A DNA stretch of 8,538 bases from Victivallales bacterium (lineage in GTDB: Bacteria; Verrucomicrobiota; Lentisphaeria; Oligosphaerales; Oligosphaeraceae). The stretch lies in assembly GCA_017431185.1 (NCBI GenBank), contig JAFRLP010000113.1, positions 1-8,538 on the forward strand, in the 5' to 3' direction. Each line of letters starts with the position of its first letter. Position 1 is the stretch's first letter. Shown here piece by piece: positions 1-6,367 of the stretch. The notes below the pieces were generated by a model. That model saw only the letters and a list, made by a program, of their open reading frames with translations. It did not search any database and was not told the origin of the DNA. Made by a program: the position numbers and the translations under genes.

Positions 1-164
1 ATCCATTCAGAACCCCAGGCAAATCCAATCCGCGAGTCCTGAAGGCCTCGCGGACAGGTTGGGGTCTCACGCCTGGCACGTCATGCACTTGTGGCAAAAC
101 TGAGGCTACGCACGCCAAGACAAGGTAGGTGTACTGGACACTGCCGACAGGGCGGCACGTGTGG
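1..164. other. Left-edge region downstream of the NusG-like gene, no gene assigned
   Basis: No convincing gene is visible here. Plus-strand frames are closed by stops at 40-42, 110-112 and about 127-129, so any plus-strand gene could only contribute a short C-terminal tail. On the minus strand one frame stays open from within the end of the NusG-like gene to the window edge. It contains a short hydrophobic stretch (YLVLACVASVLP) resembling a lipoprotein signal, but there is no ATG or GTG before it and no Shine-Dalgarno sequence. It could hold the start of a downstream gene, as often follows specialised NusG genes, but this cannot be decided from the bases present. The region also holds the inverted repeat at 30-53. 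Confidence 0.3.
30..53. repeat. Perfect 7-bp inverted repeat, candidate RNA hairpin
   Basis: CCGCGAG (30-36) and CTCGCGG (47-53) are perfect inverted repeats around a 10-nt loop. Inside the loop CC/GG can pair again around TGAA after one mismatch, giving an extended stem. Weaker flanking complementarity (CCAGGC at 15-20 with GCCTGG at 71-76) could enclose it. Neither side has the run of T expected of an intrinsic terminator; on the minus strand it is followed by ATTGGATTTG. It lies about 110 nt past the stop codon of the NusG-like gene, so it would be in that transcript. Its role is not known. Confidence 0.45.
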
Positions 165-797
165 TCACACGATGAGTTTTTTCAGCAGTTCTGCGGAGAT
201 GGGCCAATCGACATGCTGCTCCAGAATGGTCAGGTTGACGATGATGGAGTCGTGTTCGTCGTCCCGTCGCACGACATCCACCTCCAGCCCTTTCATGGAG
301 CCGTTTGTAATCAGCACTTTGTCCCCTGAAACGATGTCGGGATTGACATAGACGGGGTTGTCCTTCGCCTCCTCCTCCAGCCGTTTCAGCGTTTTCAGTT
401 CCGAGAGCAGCTGCAACTCCGCCAGTTTTTCCTGAAGCAGGAAAATCCGCACAATTCCCTTGTCGTTGCGGCGCAGTTCGCTGGCCGAGGCCAGGCTGGC
501 GCAGAGGAACAGGTAGCCGGAAAACATAGGCACACGCGTCACGACTTTGGTGCCGTGGTGCATTCGTGCCTTGGCCACAGTGGGCAGGTAACACGGCACG
601 CCACTTTGGGTCAAACTCTCCAGCACCCGCTTTTCGCAGCGGGAATGAACGTAGGCGAATCCCCAAATGCCATTGGCATATTCCTGCAGGATATCCGAAT
701 CGTCAGGCACGGCTTGCACGCGTATCCTTGAAAAGCGCCGGGCCACGGGAAGGAACCAGGCTGTCCCGGCATTTCCAACCTGTTCACCATGACTCAT
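165..797 (-). CDS. Specialised NusG/RfaH-family transcription antitermination protein
   Basis: A 210-residue protein of the NusG family, which binds the RNA polymerase clamp and suppresses pausing or termination. Residues 45-125 form the NGN domain, with a conserved Trp at 45 (GIWGFAYVHSRCEKRV) and the family signature VPMFSGYLFL at 89-98. Residues 155-205 match a KOW domain (GDKVLITNGSMKGLEVDVV). A predicted helical linker lies at 120-147. It diverges from housekeeping NusG and stands apart from the secE-rplK context, which suggests a paralogue for specific operons such as exopolysaccharide clusters (RfaH, UpxY and LoaP are precedents). The start is uncertain. ATG at 797 lacks a ribosome site and sits only 12 nt from the -10 box. 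GTG at 719 has AAGGA just upstream and would give a 184-residue protein with Trp near the N-terminus, as is usual in the family. The target operon is not visible. Confidence 0.85.
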   Translation of the reverse strand: MSHGEQVGNAGTAWFLPVARRFSRIRVQAVPDDSDILQEYANGIWGFAYVHSRCEKRVLESLTQSGVPCYLPTVAKARMHHGTKVVTRVPMFSGYLFLCASLASASELRRNDKGIVRIFLLQEKLAELQLLSELKTLKRLEEEAKDNPVYVNPDIVSGDKVLITNGSMKGLEVDVVRRDDEHDSIIVNLTILEQHVDWPISAELLKKLIV

Positions 798-809
798 CAA
801 ATCATGGTT

Positions 810-838
810 ACTATAAGCGCAACCGCGTGGTTTTTCAA
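810..838 (-). promoter_or_regulatory. Sigma-70-like promoter for the NusG-like gene
   Basis: Read on the minus strand, TTGAAA (838-833) and TATAGT (815-810) are separated by 17 nt, close to the consensus boxes and spacing. Transcription would start near 803. That makes a message beginning at the ATG at 797 almost leaderless, while translation from the GTG at 719 would have a leader of about 80 nt. The spacer contains GGTTGCG, which is also found in the opposing promoter. Confidence 0.6.
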
Positions 839-924
839 CTTGCCATCCGAAATTTTGTCAGGAGAACAGCCGAATTGAGGCAATCCGCCCCGACTGGCTC
901 TACCGCCAAACCTGTGCGGGCGGG

Positions 925-954
925 TTGCGTTTTCGGCAATTTGGGATATATTAT
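925..954 (+). promoter_or_regulatory. Sigma-70-like promoter for the response-regulator operon
   Basis: TTGCGT (925-930) and TATTAT (949-954) are separated by 18 nt; an overlapping TATATT (947-952) would give 16 nt. The -10 region is an AT-rich island in GC-rich DNA. The predicted start near 961 leaves a leader of about 28 nt before the GTG at 989. No sigma-54 type -24/-12 element was found, so the activator gene itself appears to use the ordinary sigma factor. Confidence 0.5.
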
Positions 955-988
955 ATGCTTGGATTTGTTCTCTGAGTGCCACCCATCC

Positions 989-2359
989 GTGAAAGCCAAG
1001 ATACTCATAGCCGAGGAAGACCAGAACTTCGCCGAGGTTCTGCGCGGCATTATGCGCCGTCTGGACAATCGTGTAAAGGTGTGTGACGACCTGGAGGGGG
1101 TGCGTCAGAGCCTCGCCGCCGAGCCTTGGGACATGCTGTTGTGCAGCGCGGCGTTGTGGCATTCCTCCCGCGGCGGCAAGGACATTCTGGAATTGGCACG
1201 GACTGTCGTGCCCGCCGTCCCAGTGGCCATCACCGTGGATTACGCCCGTCAGCATTGGGGCGAAGAGGCCATCGGCGCAGGCGCGTTCACCTGGCTGCTG
1301 AAGCCATGCCGTGCGGAGGCAGTGATACACGCCTTGGAGACGGCGCAGCAGCTGAAGGCGGAGGAGCAGCAGACTGTCGCAGCGCCTGCCCCCGCTCCAT
1401 CCGCGGACGCCACCAGGCATTTCGGTCTGCTGGTCGGGGAAAGCCTGAAGATGCAGGAACTGTATCGCACGATAGAGAAGGTGGCCGCCACTGACTTCAC
1501 GGTGCTGCTCCGCGGCGAAAGCGGAACCGGCAAGGAGTTGGTGGCGAAGGCGATACATCGGCTCAGCACACGCCGGGGGCGTCCTTTTGTCGCAGTCAAT
1601 TGCGCCTCCCTTTCTGACCAGTTGCTGGAGTCCGAGCTGTTCGGTCATGTCAAGGGGGCGTTCACGGGGGCGGTGCGCAATAAGGAGGGATTGTTCCAGA
1701 CGGCGGCTGGCGGCACTTTGTTCCTGGATGAGATAGGCACCGTCTCCCCCAATCTCCAGCAGTCATTGCTGCGGGTGCTGGAAAACAAGGTGGTGCGCCC
1801 TGTCGGCAGCACGGAGACTCTGCCTGTGGATGTGCGCGTCATTGCGGCGACCAACGAGAACCTCGAACAGCGCATTCAGGACGGTTCCTTCCGCCTGGAT
1901 TTGTTCCATCGTCTCAACATTCTGCCCATAGCCTTGCCGCCGCTGCGGGAACGCCGCGAGGACATCGCCACACTGGTCAACAGTTTTGTCGATACCCCCA
2001 AGACGGGCAAATGCTTTAGCGCCGAGGCCATTCGGCTGTTGGAGAATTTTGCCTGGCCAGGCAATGTCCGCCAGCTTGAGAACATCGTTTTGCGCATGGT
2101 CGCCCTTTCGCCGGCGGAAAGCACGGTGCTGGATGTGGAAAACCTGCCGGAGGAGATCCGCGCCACAATCCCAAAGGCCCCCGCGCCCATGCCGCCGCCA
2201 TCCTTCGGCGCGACACTCTCCCTGAAAGCCTATCTGAAAGCCTGCGAGCGCCATTATCTCAAGTTCGTGCTGGAGCAAAGCGGCGGTGACAAGACCGCAG
2301 CCGCCAAGGCATTGGGCATCAGCCTGGCAACTTTCTACCGCAAATACGAGGAGGTCTGA
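989..2359 (+). CDS. NtrC-family sigma-54-dependent activator with a degenerate receiver domain
   Basis: A 456-residue regulator with three parts. Residues 1-120 are a CheY-like receiver. A Pro/Ala linker (131-141) leads to an AAA+ sigma-54 interaction domain (about 146-372) and a C-terminal Fis-type helix-turn-helix (about 412-456). The ATPase is intact: Walker A GESGTGKE (176-183), the sigma-54 contact loop GAFTGA (223-228), Walker B LFLDE (244-248), FRLDLFHRL (301-309) and WPGNVRQLEN (356-365). In the receiver, the acidic pair is E9-E10, T82 and K105 are in place, but the phospho-acceptor Asp is replaced, most likely by Ser53 (DMLLCS). Activation may therefore be phosphorylation-independent. 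GTG at 989 fits the start of the first receiver strand; the frame is open far upstream, but that sequence does not resemble a receiver and spans the divergent promoters. No clear Shine-Dalgarno site is present. No sensor kinase is visible in the window. Confidence 0.93.
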   Translation: MKAKILIAEEDQNFAEVLRGIMRRLDNRVKVCDDLEGVRQSLAAEPWDMLLCSAALWHSSRGGKDILELARTVVPAVPVAITVDYARQHWGEEAIGAGAFTWLLKPCRAEAVIHALETAQQLKAEEQQTVAAPAPAPSADATRHFGLLVGESLKMQELYRTIEKVAATDFTVLLRGESGTGKELVAKAIHRLSTRRGRPFVAVNCASLSDQLLESELFGHVKGAFTGAVRNKEGLFQTAAGGTLFLDEIGTVSPNLQQSLLRVLENKVVRPVGSTETLPVDVRVIAATNENLEQRIQDGSFRLDLFHRLNILPIALPPLRERREDIATLVNSFVDTPKTGKCFSAEAIRLLENFAWPGNVRQLENIVLRMVALSPAESTVLDVENLPEEIRATIPKAPAPMPPPSFGATLSLKAYLKACERHYLKFVLEQSGGDKTAAAKALGISLATFYRKYEEV

Positions 2360-2361
2360 AA

Positions 2362-2865
2362 ATGTTCGCCAAACCCATCCGTCTTTCGTCACTTCACCTG
2401 TTGTTTGCGATGCTGCTCCTGGGATGCGCCTCGCTGGACACGGACGTGGTGTTCTTTCTCAGCCTTCACCAGTTGACTGACGCCACGGTGAACAGCGCGG
2501 GCACCCGCTTCCACACCATTGCGCTGAGTGCGGACGGGGTTACCAAGGCGAACATCATCACCTACCCCGTAGTCAGTTCGCAGCAAATCCTCAAAGCGGA
2601 GGTTGCACCCGGGAAAAACCGGAAATGCGGTCTCCGCATTTTTTTTGACCGGCAGGGGACATCCCGCTGGCTGAACGCCTCCGTGTATAATCGCGGAGAG
2701 CGTCTGGCCATTCTGGTGGACAGCCTGCTGGTCGGCTATGTGTCCTTGCCCAGCCGGCCCGACAATCGGGGGTACGCAGACCTTCCCGCTTTGTGGACCA
2801 GGCAGGAGGCCCAGGACATCGTTGCGCACGCCAAGAAAAATTACCAGTCCACCAATAGAAAATAA
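2362..2865 (+). CDS. Small lipoprotein with a SecD head-like region
   Basis: A 167-residue lipoprotein. The N-terminus has basic residues, a hydrophobic stretch and a lipobox LLGC ending at Cys22; the +2 residue is Ala, so sorting to the outer membrane is expected if Lol rules apply. From about residue 75 to 158 the pattern resembles the periplasmic head (P1) domain of SecD: FDRQGTSRWLNASVYNRGERLAILVDSLLVGYVSLP, followed by a W/F-T-x-x-E-A-Q-x-(I/L)-V helix. SecD proper also has six membrane spans, and none are present here. This is a recognition by eye, not a profile match. The start is well supported: GAGGAGGT lies six bases before the ATG, and only 2 nt separate it from the upstream stop, so it is translationally coupled to the sigma-54 activator. 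Its function is unknown. Confidence 0.8.
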   Translation: MFAKPIRLSSLHLLFAMLLLGCASLDTDVVFFLSLHQLTDATVNSAGTRFHTIALSADGVTKANIITYPVVSSQQILKAEVAPGKNRKCGLRIFFDRQGTSRWLNASVYNRGERLAILVDSLLVGYVSLPSRPDNRGYADLPALWTRQEAQDIVAHAKKNYQSTNRK

Positions 2866-2877
2866 GGATTGCTTCCC

Positions 2878-5019
2878 ATGTCAGAACAACTCTCTCCCAT
2901 GTCCGTCACCCCAGAACTATTCGCCAAGGCCGCCCAGGGTAACCAAGAGGCCATCGTCCAGTTGACCAAGACCCTGGTTCAGGCCAACATCGGCAATGCG
3001 GAATGGCCGGCCAACGTCCGAAGCGCATACGAGGATGGCCTCAACCGGATTGCCGAACATCTGGAGCCCGGCAAGCTGAACGAGACGGAGGTCTCGTTGC
3101 TGCAGGCCGCCTTGCAGGCCAATATGGACGCACCCATCCTGCGTGACCGCTATGCGGCCCTGGCCAAAAAGACGTTTTCGGACTATAAGGACCCTGCGGG
3201 GTTGGCCGATGCGCTGGGCGTGCGTGACAGCGGAATCTCCATCGCGGTGGTTCGCCGACGGTGGGAGATGTTGAGCCAGACCAAGGCGAACGCCATCTGC
3301 TTTGACTCCCGGCTGAACAAGGGCAAGGTGGTTGGCGTGGACAGCACGACCAACGAGGTGATAGTGCAGTGCGGGGTCCGCAAGAGCATTGATATCCAGC
3401 AGTTCCTCAACAACTACCTGGTGGTCAAGGATTTGACCAGCCTCCACACCCTGTTGGCCGGCGGGCAGCCGCCCGCCCGTCGGGAGGGACATGACCAGAC
3501 CGCGGAACTGGAGAACTGCCTGGCCCATACGGGGAAATTGCCCGACCATTGCCTGAAATCCATCTTGGTGCCCGCAGTGATGAACGAAAACGCCTACCGT
3601 CTCCAGATCCAGGGCGAAAAGAGCGAGCCTGTTCCGCAGAAGAAGAATGTCACCCATGCCGCCGTCGCCATGGCCAATCCCGCACAGCGGTGGGATGACA
3701 GCCGTACCGTGCTTGAACTGTCGGAACGGCTCAAGAATGTCGATTCCCTGGCCACTCCTGATGGCGAGAGCCACCAGGACAACATTCGCCGCATCATGAC
3801 GGCGGCGGCCCAGCGCACTGAATTGGTGGACCGCTTTGCCCTCTCCTTTGCGCTTATCGAGAAGATGGCTGGCCGCGAAGATGAGGCCTGGCTGCTGCAG
3901 CTTGCCAGGGATTTGGCGGACGAGGCGGTGGTCTGGAACAATCGCCCGCTCTGCATAGAGACCTGCGACAAGGTGCCCGGCAAGGTTGTTCCCTGCTGGT
4001 TTAAGGTCACCTGCGAGGCAAAGGGGCCTGAGTTCCTGGCCGACATTGCCCTGGGATTGCCTTATCGCCTCTGGGGTTACGTCGAGAAGACGCTGGCGGC
4101 GGTCAAGGCGGATGGACTGCTCAACCAGAAGGTGAGCGCCGTTCTTCCGAGCGGCCACGTCACCAGCGACCTGCTGTATTGGCTGTGGAAAAACACGGAC
4201 AAGGAGATGGTGGAAATCCGCAACAAATACCTTTCCGACTCCCCACTGCTGTTCAAGGCCCTCCGTCAGGAGGCCAAGGGTAACTATCTCAAGGCCCAGC
4301 GCGACCTGCGCAAAGCCCTGGTGGACGACCCCAAGTTCCTGCGCCAAGTCACCCTGGACGGGGAGCAGGCCGCCACCATCGAACTCATTCGCAGCATCAA
4401 GCGTCTGCCGTTGCTGGATGCAGGGGAAATCCAAAGCCTGCTGGTGAAGATTGTGGAGGCGTATCCCAAGTACCGATCGGATGAGGAGGAGAAACGCCAG
4501 GGTCCCGTGAGGGTCAACATCGAGAGGATGACCTCCATCCGCAGCTACAATCGGCGCCGTGCCGAACTTGACCATATCCTCAATGTGGAGCTGCCCGCCA
4601 ACTCCAAGGCCATTGAGGAGGCGCGCGCCAAGGGCGACCTCAGTGAAAACGCCGAGTTCACATACGCCAAGAGGCATCAGGCGGACTTGAACCGCCGCGC
4701 CAGTGAATACAGCGCCAGCCTGAACGGTCTGCGGGTCACTGACTTTTCGGACGTGACCGTTGACCAGGTGGTGCTGCCGGGCAGCACTGTCACCTTGCGC
4801 TACAATGACGGCCACGAGGAGACCTGGACGATTCTGGGGCTTCTGGACACCGACTCCGACCGCCATTACATCTCCTACGACTCGGCGCTGGGAAAGGCGA
4901 TGGTGGGCAACCGCGTGGGCAACCGCATCATGCTTCCCTCCAAAGACCTGGTGGTCATCCAGCGTTTGACCGATCTCAGCCCAGAACTCCAGAAGTTCGT
5001 GAAAGGCGAGGATGAGTAA
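2878..5019 (+). CDS. greA: Long-form transcription elongation factor GreA with N-terminal extension
   Basis: A 713-residue protein whose last ~160 residues are GreA. The coiled-coil hairpin (about 551-625) carries GDLSENAEF at 586-594, where D587 and E590 match the catalytic tip acids D41 and E44 of E. coli GreA. The C-terminal FKBP-like domain (about 635-698) includes SYDSALGKAMVGNRVGNRI. GreA inserts into the polymerase secondary channel and stimulates cleavage of backtracked RNA. Ordinary GreA has about 158 residues; the extra ~540 residues are soluble and helix-rich, with no signal or membrane segment, and resemble the long GreA of Chlamydia (about 715 residues). The function of the extension is not known to me. 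The ATG at 2878 follows AAGGA (2864-2868) by nine bases; a TTG at 2869 is less likely. The gene begins 12 nt after the lipoprotein gene, which indicates cotranscription. Confidence 0.92.
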   Translation: MSEQLSPMSVTPELFAKAAQGNQEAIVQLTKTLVQANIGNAEWPANVRSAYEDGLNRIAEHLEPGKLNETEVSLLQAALQANMDAPILRDRYAALAKKTFSDYKDPAGLADALGVRDSGISIAVVRRRWEMLSQTKANAICFDSRLNKGKVVGVDSTTNEVIVQCGVRKSIDIQQFLNNYLVVKDLTSLHTLLAGGQPPARREGHDQTAELENCLAHTGKLPDHCLKSILVPAVMNENAYRLQIQGEKSEPVPQKKNVTHAAVAMANPAQRWDDSRTVLELSERLKNVDSLATPDGESHQDNIRRIMTAAAQRTELVDRFALSFALIEKMAGREDEAWLLQLARDLADEAVVWNNRPLCIETCDKVPGKVVPCWFKVTCEAKGPEFLADIALGLPYRLWGYVEKTLAAVKADGLLNQKVSAVLPSGHVTSDLLYWLWKNTDKEMVEIRNKYLSDSPLLFKALRQEAKGNYLKAQRDLRKALVDDPKFLRQVTLDGEQAATIELIRSIKRLPLLDAGEIQSLLVKIVEAYPKYRSDEEEKRQGPVRVNIERMTSIRSYNRRRAELDHILNVELPANSKAIEEARAKGDLSENAEFTYAKRHQADLNRRASEYSASLNGLRVTDFSDVTVDQVVLPGSTVTLRYNDGHEETWTILGLLDTDSDRHYISYDSALGKAMVGNRVGNRIMLPSKDLVVIQRLTDLSPELQKFVKGEDE

Positions 5020-5022
5020 GGA

Positions 5023-5043
5023 GGCAGGGCCGTCGGCCTTGTC
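5023..5043 (+). repeat. Short hairpin between greA and the thioesterase gene
   Basis: GGCAGGGCC (5023-5031) can pair with GGCCTTGTC (5035-5043) around a GTC triloop, giving nine pairs, two of them G-U in RNA. It begins just after the greA stop. No T-run follows (ACCACAGGACAGG), so it does not look like an intrinsic terminator. It could be a pause or an mRNA-end stabiliser that partly separates greA from the downstream gene. Confidence 0.35.
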
Positions 5044-5072
5044 ACCACAGGACAGGGGGGGTCCCGCAAGCC

Positions 5073-5489
5073 ATGTCACAGGAAAGACCCATAGGAAAGG
5101 TACTCTATCGGGTGCCTTACGCGGACACCGACCAGATGGGATTTGTCTATTACGGCAACTACCTGACCTATTTTGAGCGGTCGCGCAACGAACTGATGCG
5201 CACGGCTGGTTTCCCCTATACCCGGCTGGAGGCGCTGGGCATTGGCCTGCCAGTCGTGGAGGCGGGGGTGCGCTACCGCCGTCCTGCCCGCTACGATGAT
5301 TTGCTGGTCATCGAGGCCGTCTGCACCGCATCCAAAGGGGTCAGGATGCGGGTGGAGAATCGGGTTCTGCGCGGGGAGGAACTGCTGGTCGAGGGCTTCA
5401 CCGTCCACGCCTTCATGGAACTGAGGACAGGACGCCCCACCAAACCCAACCAGGAGTTGCTCAAGACCTTCGGGCTGGACGGCGAATAG
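5073..5489 (+). CDS. Acyl-CoA thioesterase, YbgC/4-hydroxybenzoyl-CoA thioesterase family (hotdog fold)
   Basis: A 138-residue single hotdog-fold protein, the usual length for the family. The active-site signature YADTDQMGFVYYGNYLTYFE spans residues 16-35; D20 is the expected catalytic Asp, and the His of E. coli YbgC (VVYH) is Tyr27 here, a variation I believe is common in the family. RYRRPARYDDLLVIE (68-81) is the second conserved strand pair. The likely activity is hydrolysis of acyl-CoA or acyl-ACP in the cytosol. In proteobacteria ybgC lies with tol-pal, but no tol or pal genes are present here. The gene starts 53 nt after greA, with a G-rich stretch (5055-5061) as a poorly spaced ribosome site. 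It is probably the last gene of the operon, since the next gene converges on it 4 nt later. The substrate cannot be inferred. Confidence 0.9.
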   Translation: MSQERPIGKVLYRVPYADTDQMGFVYYGNYLTYFERSRNELMRTAGFPYTRLEALGIGLPVVEAGVRYRRPARYDDLLVIEAVCTASKGVRMRVENRVLRGEELLVEGFTVHAFMELRTGRPTKPNQELLKTFGLDGE

Positions 5490-5493
5490 TTTC

Positions 5494-6363
5494 CTACTGC
5501 GCCTGGCCCAACTGGAAACTGAATCCGGTGGCGGTCTTCAGAATCAGCGCCTTGCCTGGAAAGATGATGTGTGCGCCAAACCAGGTTTTGCCCTGCTCCA
5601 GCATCTTTTTGCGCGAGGCGACCGCCGTCCTCGGCTCCGAGTCGAATCGGGCGCAATAGCGGTAGTGCGGTATTTGAAGTTCGGTGGCGTGGACGATATC
5701 CCCCACGAAATAGACCTCCTCGCCTGGCTGTGGAGCCATCCGGAAAACCGTATGCCCTGGCGTATGGCCAGGCAGACACAATGGCGTCAGGCCAAAGGGG
5801 GCGATTTCCTGCCCATACTCCACGAGTGAAAGCTGTTTCTGACAGGGCTTCAAATGACGGCCAAGGCGGGCGCGATTGGAGTCATTGCTCCATGCCTCGT
5901 ACTCCTGACGGGCGATGAAAATTCTTGCCTTGGGGAAGGCGGGCTTTCCCTCCGCCTCGGGCAGGGTCAGCCCTCCCACGTGGTCAGGATGAATGTGGGT
6001 GATGAATACTGCGGAAATGGTGTCTGGGGCTATGCCTAACGCTGACAAGCGCGACAGCAGCGCGCTTTTCTCGTTGCCATAGCCTGCGTCAACCAGACAG
6101 CGGCGATTGGTGGTCTTGTCGATGATGAGGAACACATTCAGGGAGGCCTTGTAGGAACTGGCCAATTTCAGGCGTTCCGTTGGCTCAATGCTGGAGAAAA
6201 GGGTCCCTGACATGCTCATCGGCACATCCTGAATCGAGTACACAGTCTGGTTGGGATAGGTAAACGAGACAACCCCTGACGGAAGGCCGGCGGCGGACAA
6301 AATGGCAGAACACAACATACCTAGAAGCACTCCACAGCAGTTCATGGACCGGTTGACTGTCAT
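5494..6363 (-). CDS. Exported metallo-beta-lactamase-fold hydrolase
   Basis: A 289-residue MBL-fold protein with the full set of metal ligands: HIHPDH (H123, H125, D127, H128), H200 in PGHTPGHT, D222 in GDIVHATE and H265 in GAHIIFPG. The spacing and the GDIVHA motif resemble the lactonase/hydrolase branch of the superfamily (AHL lactonase-like) rather than true beta-lactamases. The N-terminus has a hydrophobic stretch (about 10-25) ending near SAAG, consistent with a signal peptide, so it is probably periplasmic. The ATG at 6363 has AAGGA eight bases upstream, inside the end of the cyclophilin gene, and starts 4 nt after that gene's stop; ATG at 6345 is a less likely alternative. It is the last gene of the minus-strand operon. 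The substrate is unknown: lactone, phosphodiester and thioester substrates are all possible for this fold. Confidence 0.9.
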   Translation of the reverse strand: MTVNRSMNCCGVLLGMLCSAILSAAGLPSGVVSFTYPNQTVYSIQDVPMSMSGTLFSSIEPTERLKLASSYKASLNVFLIIDKTTNRRCLVDAGYGNEKSALLSRLSALGIAPDTISAVFITHIHPDHVGGLTLPEAEGKPAFPKARIFIARQEYEAWSNDSNRARLGRHLKPCQKQLSLVEYGQEIAPFGLTPLCLPGHTPGHTVFRMAPQPGEEVYFVGDIVHATELQIPHYRYCARFDSEPRTAVASRKKMLEQGKTWFGAHIIFPGKALILKTATGFSFQLGQAQ

Positions 6364-6367
6364 TGGA

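Noticed and set aside
82..94. 13-mer CATGCACTTGTGG repeated at 7650-7662, and a Cys-rich minus-strand reading (FCHKCMTCQA) at the left edge
   Set aside because: The reading follows directly after a stop at about 104-106 without a start codon, and one 13-mer match is close to chance expectation.
158..171. Inverted repeat CGTGTG-GT-CACACG spanning the NusG-like stop codon
   Set aside because: The loop is only 2 nt (or the stem only 4 pairs) and no T-run follows on the minus strand, so it is not a convincing terminator.
704..719. Possible sigma-54 promoter (GGCACGGCTTGCA)
   Set aside because: GG and GC are 8 nt apart instead of the required 10, and it lies inside the NusG-like coding region on the opposite strand.
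852..863. 12-mer ATTTTGTCAGGA shared with 8477-8488 (and 11 bases of it at 6405-6415)
   Set aside because: One or two 12-mer repeats are expected by chance in 8.5 kb; one copy is within the cyclophilin coding region and the positions relative to promoters differ.
566..988. N-terminal extension of the sigma-54 activator frame upstream of 989
   Set aside because: The frame is open, but the sequence is low-quality, runs antisense to the NusG-like gene and across the divergent promoters, and the receiver domain begins exactly at the GTG at 989.
2917..5079. A 720-codon minus-strand open frame opposite greA
   Set aside because: It is an antisense shadow of a GC-rich gene: no recognisable domain, while the plus-strand frame has clear GreA motifs and a ribosome site.
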